Source of the DNA: a virus | DNA length: 44,374 bases | Strand: one strand, 5' to 3' | IMG/VR virus record: IMGVR_UViG_3300027973_000083 | Coordinates: 1-44,374 of that record | Part shown: piece after piece, positions 16,174 through 24,528 of the stretch | Position numbering within the stretch: the first letter of the stretch is position 1 | How the letters are laid out: every line of letters begins with the position of its first letter | Translations under genes and position numbers: made by a program | The notes under the pieces: generated by a model | The model's database searches: none | Told to the model about the DNA's origin: nothing | The model's input: the letters and a program-made list of their open reading frames with translations, nothing else

Positions 16174-17967
16174 TTACGCTACTAGTGTTCCGACAACAGT
16201 CACTGTTGAGGTGTTGTTGGCAGTTGTTACTAGAAGTTGTACATCTGTTCCTGAAATACCTGCTGAAATTGTTGATGCTGAACCATTAGTTCCAACAATT
16301 CCGTACTCAGTAATTGCAATATTGTCTGAAGTATCAAGTGTTAAAAGTACCTTTGAGATTTCAGTGTGTGTTCCGTAGGCAACCTTTACAAGGTATTCTG
16401 CTGAACGGTAGTCAGCCTTTGCAAAAGCATGTGCTACCTGAATTCCTGCTGTTGGTGCTGACAGTGTTGCTGCAACTTGCTTAGCAACCGAGTTTAACGC
16501 AACCGCTGTAAATGAACGAGTTGTTCCATCTACTGCAGCACGAGCACGAGCATCTGTAAAGTACTTGTTTGTACCTTCTGCAAGATCAGTTGTTGTAGAA
16601 TCTGCTACACCATTTTCTGCTGATATTACAAGACCGTTTTCATCACCTGTTATTGTAATGTTTGTCTTTGTAGCACCAACGATAAGTGCTGCTGCTGCAG
16701 TCTTAGCACGAGTTGTTGTAAAGTATTGAGAAGTTCCTTCTGCAACATCAGATGTTGTAAGTGCATCAGCATAAGCCTTTGCATCTACTTCAGCCTGATC
16801 TGCATATGTCTGATAAGCAGTTGTAATTGCTGTCTCACGAGTGTCTGTGTATGCCTTTGCATCTACTTCAGCCTGATCTGCATAGTTCTGGTAAGCAGTT
16901 GTGATTAAGCCTTCACGAGTGTCTGTGTATGCTTTAGCATCTGTCTCTGCGCCATCTGCATAACCTTGTGCTGCTGTATCAAGAGTTGAAATTTCTCCAT
17001 CTACATAACCCTTTGTTGCTGCATGTAGATTTAATGTTGGTGCTCCTGACAATGTCAAGGCTCCAGTCATTGTATCTCCAGCCTTTGCTACTCTTCCAGC
17101 AACTGCGTTAGCAGCGTCAGTAGCATAAGATGGGTTGTTAGCAATTGCTGCAGACAACTCATTCAATGTGTCAAGTAGTGCTGGTGCTGCTCCAACAAGA
17201 TCAGAAACTTCCTGATCTGTGTAAGCCTTAGAATCTACAAGTGCCTGTGCTGCTGCACCCTTTGCATCATATGTTGTTGCAAGGTTAAGACCTGTTATTG
17301 CTGTATCTGTGTAAGTTTCTGATGTTGAAATTGCATCTGCTTCTGCTTGATCTGCGTAAGCCTGAGTTGCAAGAACATCTGCACCCCACTTAACAGAAGA
17401 ACCTGCTGCTGGAGTAAGAACGATATGAGAATCAGAATTGATTGTCATTGATCCTGCGCCAGTGAAGTTAAGTGTATCTCCAATAGTCTTATTTGTTAAT
17501 GTTTGTGTGTCTGATGTTCCTACTACGTTACCAGTTACACCGTGTGCAGAAGTATCAGATTCGTGATCTGCAAGATCTCCTGCTACAAGTCCTGCTTCTG
17601 TTGCTGCAGTTCCTGCTGCATCGTATGCTGCTGCTGTAGCATCAAGTGCTCTTTGGTTTGTAAAGTACTTATTTGTTGCATTTTCTGCAAGGTCTGCAGT
17701 ATCGTGGTTTGAAAGGCTTGATACTGTTCCTGTTACGTTACCAGTTAAATCTGCTGTAATTGTTCCTGCAGCAAAGTTACCATTAGCATCACGCTTTACA
17801 ACCTTGTTTGCTTCGTTAGCAGATGTGGCTGTTCCGCCAATAAGACTAACAATGTAGTCTTGATCTGCTTGCTTCTTTGTAAGAACGTCAAAATTGTTAA
17901 CTGTCGCTGTTGTACCTTCAACAATGAGACCACTCTTAATTTTAAAATCTTTATTTACTGTTGCCAT
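16174..17967 (-). CDS. tail fibre with coiled-coil repeats
   Basis: 597 residues. N-terminal module VNKDFKIKSGLIVEG; then LTNKTIGDTLNF and HAATKGYVDGEIS fibre junctions; then about three 24-27 residue repeats around YADQAEVDAKAYTDTRE, typical of a trimeric coiled coil; then LAEGTNKYFTDARARAAV. The C-terminal 110 residues resemble the whole of the next gene's C-terminus (ITEYGIVGTNG versus VSEYGTIDNDG). AAGGAG precedes the ATG. Probably a receptor-contacting or structural fibre. Confidence 0.72.
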   Translation of the reverse strand: MATVNKDFKIKSGLIVEGTTATVNNFDVLTKKQADQDYIVSLIGGTATSANEANKVVKRDANGNFAAGTITADLTGNVTGTVSSLSNHDTADLAENATNKYFTNQRALDATAAAYDAAGTAATEAGLVAGDLADHESDTSAHGVTGNVVGTSDTQTLTNKTIGDTLNFTGAGSMTINSDSHIVLTPAAGSSVKWGADVLATQAYADQAEADAISTSETYTDTAITGLNLATTYDAKGAAAQALVDSKAYTDQEVSDLVGAAPALLDTLNELSAAIANNPSYATDAANAVAGRVAKAGDTMTGALTLSGAPTLNLHAATKGYVDGEISTLDTAAQGYADGAETDAKAYTDTREGLITTAYQNYADQAEVDAKAYTDTRETAITTAYQTYADQAEVDAKAYADALTTSDVAEGTSQYFTTTRAKTAAAALIVGATKTNITITGDENGLVISAENGVADSTTTDLAEGTNKYFTDARARAAVDGTTRSFTAVALNSVAKQVAATLSAPTAGIQVAHAFAKADYRSAEYLVKVAYGTHTEISKVLLTLDTSDNIAITEYGIVGTNGSASTISAGISGTDVQLLVTTANNTSTVTVVGTLVA

Positions 17968-17985
17968 TTTTTATATCTCCTTTTA

Positions 17986-18432
17986 TTATGCCTTAAGTCC
18001 CATACGAGCATATCGTACAGTGACTGGCTTGATCGCAGGATCTGGAGTGACTGTTAAGGCCACGGTATTTCCAGTGCGAGAGACATTAATGGTGCCAATA
18101 TTCCCATCATTGTCGATTGTTCCATACTCGCTGACTGATACATTTGCACCGTCAACAAGAATACTTAGTTCAGTTGCGTAGAACTTATTGTCCCCTGCGG
18201 AGGTCTTTGATATTGAAACAATATACTTAACCAAACGCCAAACTGTTGCATCAAAGTTATCAATAACAGTTACGTTCTCAATTCCATTGACTGTGTTTTC
18301 ATTGTTACCCGCTGATCCCAAATCTGTTGACTGAGAAACAAGGGTATCGATTAAATCTACGTAATTTTCTTGAGTAGGTCTATCACCTGTTTGAAATAGA
18401 CTCTTTACTCCTGGGACTGATATCTTTGCCAT
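17986..18432 (-). CDS. virion-associated protein sharing the fibre C-terminal domain
   Basis: 148 residues. The N-terminal part (SLFQTGDRPTQENYVDLIDTL) looks like a short helical attachment segment; the rest is the beta-rich module also found at the end of the 597-residue fibre. Its ATG lies exactly 6 bases after TATAAT (18439-18444 on the minus strand) with no Shine-Dalgarno, so it is probably leaderless with its own promoter. Confidence 0.6.
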   Translation of the reverse strand: MAKISVPGVKSLFQTGDRPTQENYVDLIDTLVSQSTDLGSAGNNENTVNGIENVTVIDNFDATVWRLVKYIVSISKTSAGDNKFYATELSILVDGANVSVSEYGTIDNDGNIGTINVSRTGNTVALTVTPDPAIKPVTVRYARMGLKA

Positions 18433-18453
18433 AGTGAGATTATAGCATGTATT

Positions 18454-18678
18454 TTAAAGTATATAGTTATTCAAACCAATTACAGCAATGCCAATTGGTG
18501 CTGGAGATGATGCGGAATAGCCTGGAATCTGAATGTTTGTTATACGTATTCTAAATGGTAATACTTCGTTAATCTTAACTATAGGGGAAGGCTTTGAAAT
18601 CTTTATAGCCCCGTAAGTTACAGCATTAATTGCTGAAACTTTTCTCTTAGTATTATTATTGATTATTGAAGTAGCCAT
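18454..18678 (-). CDS. small hypothetical protein in the fibre block
   Basis: 74 residues, beta-rich with a basic N-terminus (TKRKVSAINAVTYGAIKISK). The start overlaps the stop of the upstream gene (TAATG), so it is translationally coupled to the BppU-like protein. No family recognised; the location suggests a virion component. Confidence 0.5.
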   Translation of the reverse strand: MATSIINNNTKRKVSAINAVTYGAIKISKPSPIVKINEVLPFRIRITNIQIPGYSASSPAPIGIAVIGLNNYIL

Positions 18679-19085
18679 TAATCAGTTACATCTTCAATAA
18701 CAATTACGCTACCCTGGCAAACTGTCCAAACAGTCTCATTCCCTGGGGCAGACAACTGAATATCAAATATGTCTCCAGTCTGCAATGTTAAAGATTGTGT
18801 TGCTGATAAAAATACTGTAAATTCTCCTGGAAGGTCGTCTGGATCTGCAGCGGGACTTAGAGTCATAACAACCGAAGCATCGTCACTAATAAGTGCTGGA
18901 GTGGTATTGGGTCTTTTAATTTTCATAGCAATTGCCCAGTCTGGAACATTTAAAGGTGCTTCCAAATCATCCGTTACATAAACTTTAAATGAGGCAGTGT
19001 CCCCACGGACAAATGTCCAAGTAACCTGTGGTGGCTTTGAGCCAACATCGTACTGAGATTTTTGAGAATTTCTGCTTGTTGCCAT
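18678..19085 (-). CDS. BppU-N-like baseplate protein, copy 1
   Basis: 135 residues. The pattern VTWTFVRGDTASFKVYVTDD, a central beta sheet, FDIQLSA and a terminal GSVIVIEDVTD corresponds to the N-terminal domain of lactococcal-type baseplate upper proteins and their relatives. Two further copies lie at 26213 and 27483. Leaderless-looking: TATAAT (19092-19097) is 6 bases before the ATG. Confidence 0.6.
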   Translation of the reverse strand: MATSRNSQKSQYDVGSKPPQVTWTFVRGDTASFKVYVTDDLEAPLNVPDWAIAMKIKRPNTTPALISDDASVVMTLSPAADPDDLPGEFTVFLSATQSLTLQTGDIFDIQLSAPGNETVWTVCQGSVIVIEDVTD

Positions 19086-19112
19086 TTTTAAATTATACCA
19101 CGAATCTTTAGT

Positions 19113-20063
19113 TTATACCCAGTCTTTTGGAAACTCTGTGAAGTCATCATAGCCTATAAATCTAAAAGCATCTGACTTTTTAGAACAAAACATCTCTCTT
19201 TGAATATAGGCAGTAAAAGTGCTTCTAGGGGTTCCAATAAAATCCTTTGACTGACACATTACTAATAATCCAATCAGACCAAAAACAATTTCTGACTGAC
19301 TAGGTAAAGCCAAAAACTCATTTGAAAAATTATCTACAATGTAGTCATCTAAAAATACAATATCTTTATTTTTAAATATTTCATTGTTTACATCATCTGT
19401 TAATACTACAGTTTTTAAATCATTATTTTTAAGCGCTTTATCAAAATCTTTCTCTGAAAAACTAAATGTTCTTTCTGCATGATCTGTAAGCCTTACGTGC
19501 ATGCCACGAAATTCTCCAAGACTCTTAGCAACCTTGTTTGCTAAATCAACATACTCCTCTTTAAAAGTCACCTTTATCTTATTTAAAAATTCATCATCTT
19601 GATTGGCAAAAAAAGTTTCACGGTTGGCCAGGTTTGGACCAGACATATTATACGACTTGCCTTCTTCAAAAATTAATTCTTTTTTATTAAAATGCTCAGC
19701 CCCTACTTGAATTTCTTTATTAACATTTGCATAATCTAAAAATAAGTTATCAGATATTTTAATTTCATCTTTAGAAAACTGATCTATTTTTCCAAAAGCA
19801 ATATACTCCCAAACCAAAGATTTATCAAAATCTATTAACTCAAAAAAGTTTACCATTTCTCTTTTAACAATTGAATCTCTTTTTCCAAAAACAACATTAT
19901 CACTAATTGGAAAACTATCAAGCCAATTTTGTTGCTTATCAAGTAAATTATAGATAACAAGTTTTTTCTTTGTTATACAAGAAAGACCAAGTCCTACTTC
20001 TAAACTAAACAGTCTGTTTGTTAGTCCTGCATGGTGCAATCTGTAAAATAAAAAGTTATCCAT
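19113..20063 (-). CDS. fucosyltransferase-like glycosyltransferase
   Basis: 316 residues, soluble, no membrane segment. Pattern of GT-B fucosyltransferases (O-FucT/NodZ/GT11-like): HHAGLTNRLFSLEVGLGLS at residue 9, MHVRLTDH around 191 (the basic motif that binds the GDP-sugar phosphates), and KDFIGTPRSTFTAYIQRE near 285. These enzymes transfer L-fucose from GDP-fucose. The start overlaps the epimerase stop by 8 bases, so donor synthesis and transfer are coupled, which suggests GDP-L-galactose (an L-fucose analogue) as donor. The acceptor is unknown; neighbours are fibre genes. Confidence 0.62.
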   Translation of the reverse strand: MDNFLFYRLHHAGLTNRLFSLEVGLGLSCITKKKLVIYNLLDKQQNWLDSFPISDNVVFGKRDSIVKREMVNFFELIDFDKSLVWEYIAFGKIDQFSKDEIKISDNLFLDYANVNKEIQVGAEHFNKKELIFEEGKSYNMSGPNLANRETFFANQDDEFLNKIKVTFKEEYVDLANKVAKSLGEFRGMHVRLTDHAERTFSFSEKDFDKALKNNDLKTVVLTDDVNNEIFKNKDIVFLDDYIVDNFSNEFLALPSQSEIVFGLIGLLVMCQSKDFIGTPRSTFTAYIQREMFCSKKSDAFRFIGYDDFTEFPKDWV

Positions 20064-21081
20064 TTTGTTTTTTTATCCATTCATATGTTTGTTTGATTCC
20101 ATCTTTAAGAGACATTGAGTAATCCCAATCTAACTTTTCTCTAACTAAATCATTGTTAGAGTTTCTTCCTCTAACTCCAAGTGGGCCAGGAATATGCATT
20201 TTACTAAGAGTTTTACCTTCAATGCTACAAGCAATATCTACCAGTTGATTTATAGTAACCATTTCTTCAGAACCTATATTGACAGGACCAGTAAAATCTG
20301 ACTCCATAAGTCTTCTTGTTGCTTCTATACATTCATCTATGTATAGGAATGATCGAGTTTGTTCTCCATCCCCCCAAATTTCTATAAATCCATCTGCTTG
20401 TATAACTTTTCGACACATTGCTGCAGGAGCCTTTTCTTTTCCACCATCCCAAGTTCCTTCTGGTCCATAAATATTATGATATCTTGCAATGGCTACTGGG
20501 ATTTTATTATTTCTATTAAAGGCTAAAAACATTCTTTCGCTAAACAATTTTTCCCAGCCATACTCACTGTCAGGATCTGCAGGGTATGCATCAGACTCCT
20601 TAAGTCCAGGATTATTAACATCTAACTGCTTATAGTCAGGATACATACATGCAGAACTTGAATAAAATATTTTAGTTTTATTTATATTATATTTTTCATT
20701 AAGCCTGGACTGTGCTCTTAACAAATTAAGGTTTATCAGAGCAGAGTTTTCCATAATCTGAGAATCATTTAAACCAGTAAATATATATCCAGCCCCACCC
20801 ATATCGGCAGCAAATTGATATACCTCATCAAAAGAAGTTATAGAGCGATAAGGAACTTCGTGATAAAAGTTTCCTTGATATCCTTTAAACTGAATAACTT
20901 TTTCAACATTTTCATATACGGATAAATCTCTTTCAATAAACTCGTCTGCTTCTGTTTCTGAAAAGTCTGGATGTTTTAAATCAACACCACGAACCCAGTA
21001 TCCTTCTGATTTTAATCTTTTAACCATGTGGCTTCCAATGAAGCCTCCTGCACCAAAAACAAGTGCTGTTTTTTGTGTCAT
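20056..21081 (-). CDS. GDP-mannose 3,5-epimerase-like SDR enzyme
   Basis: 341 residues. Rossmann motif GAGGFIGSH at residues 10-18; SSACMYPD with C145; Y174-GWE-K178 (SDR YxxxK); GGKEKAPAAMCRK with K217; then IWGDGEQTRSFLYIDEC and HIPGPLGVRGRNSNN. This is the signature set of plant-type GDP-mannose 3,5-epimerase, including the Cys and Lys acid/base pair and Tyr/Lys. The reaction converts GDP-D-mannose to GDP-L-galactose (and GDP-L-gulose). The ATG at 21081 overlaps the upstream stop (TAATG). A related epimerase/dehydratase activity cannot be excluded, but the conservation is high. Confidence 0.85.
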   Translation of the reverse strand: MTQKTALVFGAGGFIGSHMVKRLKSEGYWVRGVDLKHPDFSETEADEFIERDLSVYENVEKVIQFKGYQGNFYHEVPYRSITSFDEVYQFAADMGGAGYIFTGLNDSQIMENSALINLNLLRAQSRLNEKYNINKTKIFYSSSACMYPDYKQLDVNNPGLKESDAYPADPDSEYGWEKLFSERMFLAFNRNNKIPVAIARYHNIYGPEGTWDGGKEKAPAAMCRKVIQADGFIEIWGDGEQTRSFLYIDECIEATRRLMESDFTGPVNIGSEEMVTINQLVDIACSIEGKTLSKMHIPGPLGVRGRNSNNDLVREKLDWDYSMSLKDGIKQTYEWIKKQNG

Positions 21082-21623
21082 TATGCTAAACCGTTTTTCA
21101 GTGCTCCCCAAGTGCCATTTCCTTTTGCTTGAACAATAACTATTCCAGGATTTCCTTGGTGTGCAACAATACCTACTGCAACTCCAGAGTTTGCTGGTTT
21201 TGCTCCTGATGAGTCATTGGCCCCAGCAACTAATCCACCAGTTTGTCCAACGTAGAGAATAGACCCACTTGCAAATGTTGAAGTATTTAAACCTTCAAGA
21301 ACTCCACCAACTACAACAACCCCGTTTGAATTATTTGCTATTGTTGTTTTTGATAAACCTAATAATGTTTGTGATGATGTTCCAGTTAGTCTTGTTATTA
21401 ATGTTCTTTCTGATCCAGAACTATAGCCAGAAGCATATACTGGATCCCCCGCTAAAATAGAAGATCCAGTTTCATTTCTTACACTAATTTGAAAATATGA
21501 AAGTCCTAATGGAGGAAGAATCTCTTCTAATTTAGTTACTAAATCTTCAATATCTCCGTGTACATTAACGTTATCGCTTGCTAAAGGATAAGGTAAGCCG
21601 AGACCGTTTAATTTTGTTGCCAT
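21081..21623 (-). CDS. virion structural protein upstream of the sugar genes
   Basis: 180 residues, beta-rich and Gly/Ser-rich (AGDPVYASGYSSG, then VVVVGGVLEGLNTSTFASGS). Resembles small decoration or fibre proteins. TATAAT lies 9 bases before the ATG, with no clear Shine-Dalgarno. It ends in TAATG overlap with the epimerase gene, so the sugar genes are expressed with virion genes. Confidence 0.5.
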   Translation of the reverse strand: MATKLNGLGLPYPLASDNVNVHGDIEDLVTKLEEILPPLGLSYFQISVRNETGSSILAGDPVYASGYSSGSERTLITRLTGTSSQTLLGLSKTTIANNSNGVVVVGGVLEGLNTSTFASGSILYVGQTGGLVAGANDSSGAKPANSGVAVGIVAHQGNPGIVIVQAKGNGTWGALKNGLA

Positions 21624-21651
21624 AGTACTTTTATTATACCATTGTTCAGAG

Positions 21652-21681
21652 TTGACTTTTAGAGAAATATCATGATATACT
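21652..21681 (+). promoter_or_regulatory. promoter of the plus-strand lysis-type gene
   Basis: TTGACT (21652-21657), 18 bases, TATACT (21676-21681). It faces against the surrounding minus-strand operon. Confidence 0.75.
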
Positions 21682-21687
21682 AGGTAG

Positions 21688-21707
21688 TAACACCTACCAA
21701 GGTGTTA
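21688..21707 (+). promoter_or_regulatory. inverted repeat at the transcription start
   Basis: TAACACC, 6 bases, GGTGTTA: a perfect 7-base dyad beginning at the expected +1. It could be an operator or a 5-prime hairpin protecting the mRNA. AAGGAGGAAACT follows just before ATG 21729. Confidence 0.6.
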
Positions 21708-21728
21708 TTGTTTTCTAAGGAGGAAACT

Positions 21729-22292
21729 ATGATTAAATTTATCGAAAGAAACAAAGAGATCATTAGCACACTCAGTATCGTAGTACTAGTAACGGTTTTG
21801 TCAAACTCTGCTAATGCTATTTCAGATCTTGATACAAAGAACAATCTTAGCCTGGAACAGGCTCAGACATCGGAAACCGCCTCGAAAGAGGTTTTTTTGG
21901 TTTCTAAGGCAAAAAAACTAGAGAGTTTTGAGAATAAGACATCTCTGACCGATATTGAACTAAAGGAACTTCTTTCTCTAGTAGGATTTAAGGGTAAAGA
22001 CCTTGTGGTTGCTTGGGCGGTTGCTAAAAAAGAATCTAATGGACGACCATTGGCTTTTAATGGCAATCATAAGACTGGAGACTCATCTTATGGCATGTTT
22101 CAAATTAATATGATCGATTCCCTTGGTCCTGACCGTAGAGACAAGTTTGATCTTGATTCAAATGCAGAACTATTTAATCCCGTCAAGAATGCAGAGATTG
22201 CATACTACATGACAAATGGTGGAGACGACTGGTCTTCTTGGAAAGGCATTACGCCAAAGACCAGAATGTGGATGAAGAAATTTCCTAAGTAG
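21729..22292 (+). CDS. secreted lytic-transglycosylase/lysozyme-like protein
   Basis: 187 residues. Signal peptide: basic KFIERNKE, hydrophobic 11-24, then SANA cleavage site after Ala30. The catalytic-like domain starts near 75: LVVAWAVAKKESNGRP gives a candidate Glu102, followed by GDSSYGMFQINMID, the SLT/goose-lysozyme signature. It would cut peptidoglycan glycan strands outside the membrane. It is the only plus-strand gene inside the late minus-strand block, has its own promoter, inverted repeat and AAGGAGG site, and overlaps the convergent gene end by 8 bases. This moron-like layout leaves open whether it acts in lysis, in entry, or on the host surface. Confidence 0.75.
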   Translation: MIKFIERNKEIISTLSIVVLVTVLSNSANAISDLDTKNNLSLEQAQTSETASKEVFLVSKAKKLESFENKTSLTDIELKELLSLVGFKGKDLVVAWAVAKKESNGRPLAFNGNHKTGDSSYGMFQINMIDSLGPDRRDKFDLDSNAELFNPVKNAEIAYYMTNGGDDWSSWKGITPKTRMWMKKFPK

Positions 22293-22527
22293 GCCATTTG
22301 TTTGCTGGGCAGGTTGCATGCAAAAGTTTTGATTTAGCAGCCATAAAACATCCACACAACTTGCATTGCTTGGTTGGCAAAAGGTTTGGACAAGACTTGC
22401 ATATCTCATATCTTTGGTCTGCAACATTTTTATGAGCATATTCCGTATTTGGTTTAATAAAATCCCACGGTCTTGTTTCTCCTAAGTTTTGTTTATATTT
22501 TTCCCAGGCTGAAAGTTCTTCACTCAT
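22285..22527 (-). CDS. small zinc-ribbon-like protein
   Basis: 80 residues. Cys pattern CKSCPNLLPTKQCKLCGC then ATCPANKW gives five or six candidate zinc ligands. This type of protein is common in phages of aquatic bacteria, near fibre genes, with unknown function. The start overlaps the upstream stop by 8 bases. Convergent with the transglycosylase-like gene. Confidence 0.65.
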   Translation of the reverse strand: MSEELSAWEKYKQNLGETRPWDFIKPNTEYAHKNVADQRYEICKSCPNLLPTKQCKLCGCFMAAKSKLLHATCPANKWPT

Positions 22528-22759
22528 TTACCCATTCCGTTCTATATTCATTTAGTATAGACTCTGCAATAATATCATTAATAATAACAGAATATGAATT
22601 TCCTTCAAAAAAATATTTTAGTATATGTGTTGCTTCTTTTTTTATATTTGGTTCAATTGTATATGTTGTATTTTCTCTATTTTTAAAAAAAGAAACTAAA
22701 ACATTTTCTCCAGGTAGAGAAAGAATTAAATTTTCTTTTTTATAAATATTTATTGTCAT
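22520..22759 (-). CDS. small hypothetical protein
   Basis: 79 residues, charged, no motif recognised. The ATG at 22759 lies 7 bases after TAGAAT on the minus strand and has no Shine-Dalgarno, so it may be leaderless. Coupled to the zinc-ribbon gene downstream. Confidence 0.5.
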   Translation of the reverse strand: MTINIYKKENLILSLPGENVLVSFFKNRENTTYTIEPNIKKEATHILKYFFEGNSYSVIINDIIAESILNEYRTEWVNE

Positions 22760-22789
22760 AGTACCAATTCTATCATATTACCGCAATCT

Positions 22790-24520
22790 TCAAGCCATAC
22801 CTGGACAACACTCATTATTGTCAGGATTAAATGCACCTGGGCATTGCTCTTCATTTGAAGCATAGTAACATCCTGGGCCATAACCTGATGGGGCAGGAGT
22901 AAACGAGAATGCTGGTGTAAATGTAAATGTAGCAGTAGGAGTAAATGTAAACACACCAAATGGTGAGAATCCAAATACATAGAAAGGTGTAAATGTAAAT
23001 ACTGAAAATGCTGGGACGGGTGTAAATGTAAATACTGTAAATGCATCAATTAAATCTCCACAGCATTGCATTCCAACTCCTATTTGATAGTCATTAGGCC
23101 CTCCAAGATATTCTCTTCCTAATTCTGCACAAGTATAATTACTTGCCCTAGTGGTCATTCCAGGACATTGAGGTTTGGCTACTGGAGTAAATGTAAACAC
23201 ACTAAATGGTACAAATGAAAAAACTCCAAATGGTGTAAAAGTAAATGCTGGAGTACAGGCTTCATTTTCTTCCCAAGGTCCAGACCTTCCTGCTATATAA
23301 AATGCTTGACTATAACTTGAAGTAGTGCAGTCTGCATTAGTAGTGGTTACTGTTCTTGTTGTAGCATATCTTCTTCTTGAGTCTACGTTACAGTTTCCCC
23401 AATCGCCCCAATCATAGGTATAGGTAGTAGAAGAATTGCAGGTCACTAAACAATCTCTTTGCTCTCTCCAAGGACCTGAATTTCCTACTGTATAAAAATA
23501 TTGAGTTCCAGTGCTGACAGAACAGTCTGCATTAACTGTAGAATAATCTCTATATGTTGCCCATCTAGACTGTGTTCCATTAGAGCATGTCTCCCATTCT
23601 CCCCAACCGTAAGTATATGTTGTTGCTACTGTACATCCTGCAGCAACGTAATTCCACATAGTTAAATTTACACTTGTTCCTGAAGCAACTGCAGTTCCTG
23701 ATGATGGTGATTGGCTTTGTACTTTGCCACTATTAGCAGCAGTGCTTGTAGTTGTTCCTGTTGCAAAACTTCCAGTAACTAATCCTGCTGCTGTGATTGC
23801 ACTTTGTGCTGCTGCAGATGTCATTCCTACAACATTTGGAACTGTTTTATCCAATATTGGTGGTGTGTCTGCATTTGTTTTTACCGTTCCTTGACCCAAA
23901 ACAGATTGACCAGTTCTTCCTGGTCCAGGGTATACAAAAAGAGTTATATCATGGACATTATCTGGCGTAAGGCCAGTTGCAGTAACAGTTGTTGCGGTGG
24001 TGCCTTCTACAGAAAAGCCTGGTTCATCATCTGAGAATCTTGGAACTACCATCAAGAAAAAAGAACCTTGTCCTGTTGACGTCCAACTAATTGTTGCTGT
24101 AGTTGTTCCAGTTGCAGTTCCTGATACGGTGCCAACTGTTGTACCTACTGGGGCAGGAGTAAATGTAAAAACAGTAAATGGAGTAAAAGAAAACACTGAA
24201 AATGGTACAAATGAAAACGTAACTGGTGTAAATGTAAATGGTGTAACTGGTGTAAATGTAAATACACTAAACGGAGTAAAAGAAAATATTCTATATGTAA
24301 AATCTATTGGGCTTTCATAATCAATTAAAACTCCTGGAGTTTTTGCTTGAGTTGCTACAGTATTTGTTTTTGTATTATCTTCTTGTGTTATTGTAGATGC
24401 AACACCTACAGTCAAACCGTTGGTTTGAATTAGTGCTTCTGCTGCTTCTTTTGATATCTCAAGAATGTTTGGTACTGATACCATTCCTTTTGAAGCAGAC
24501 CATTTGCTAATCCAACCCAT
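22790..24520 (-). CDS. Cys-rich fibre with PASTA domains, WxxWxxC modules and FTFTP repeats
   Basis: 576 residues. PASTA-like units occur at about 14-72 (SVPNILEISKEAAEALIQTNG) and 230-290 (TVPNVVGMTSAAAQSAI). Between and after them are aromatic FSFTPFSVF/FTFTPV repeats (about 78-135, 425-450, 495-545). Residues about 293-425 hold two modules with YGWGEWETC and YDWGDWGNC, each closed by GPWREQRDC or GPWEENEAC, a thrombospondin-like WxxWxxC look. The C-terminus is Cys-rich (MQCCGDL, CYYASNEEQCPG, ECCPGMA). PASTA domains bind peptidoglycan precursors in kinases, so wall adhesion is plausible. AGGGC precedes the ATG. Confidence 0.7.
   Translation of the reverse strand: MGWISKWSASKGMVSVPNILEISKEAAEALIQTNGLTVGVASTITQEDNTKTNTVATQAKTPGVLIDYESPIDFTYRIFSFTPFSVFTFTPVTPFTFTPVTFSFVPFSVFSFTPFTVFTFTPAPVGTTVGTVSGTATGTTTATISWTSTGQGSFFLMVVPRFSDDEPGFSVEGTTATTVTATGLTPDNVHDITLFVYPGPGRTGQSVLGQGTVKTNADTPPILDKTVPNVVGMTSAAAQSAITAAGLVTGSFATGTTTSTAANSGKVQSQSPSSGTAVASGTSVNLTMWNYVAAGCTVATTYTYGWGEWETCSNGTQSRWATYRDYSTVNADCSVSTGTQYFYTVGNSGPWREQRDCLVTCNSSTTYTYDWGDWGNCNVDSRRRYATTRTVTTTNADCTTSSYSQAFYIAGRSGPWEENEACTPAFTFTPFGVFSFVPFSVFTFTPVAKPQCPGMTTRASNYTCAELGREYLGGPNDYQIGVGMQCCGDLIDAFTVFTFTPVPAFSVFTFTPFYVFGFSPFGVFTFTPTATFTFTPAFSFTPAPSGYGPGCYYASNEEQCPGAFNPDNNECCPGMA
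22880..24290. repeat. dispersed FTFTPF-coding repeats in the Cys-rich fibre gene
   Basis: Three clusters (about 22885-23045, 23175-23255 and 24150-24290) encode the same aromatic unit as the fibre gene at 12093, with closely similar DNA (GTAAATGTAAA and GGAGTAAA units on the plus strand). Shared units could promote recombination between the two genes. Confidence 0.7.
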
Positions 24521-24528
24521 AATTAGCC

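Noticed and set aside
12093-24520. Diversity-generating retroelement feeding the fibre genes
   Set aside because: No reverse transcriptase or adenine-rich template/variable pair is visible; variation is by tandem repeats.
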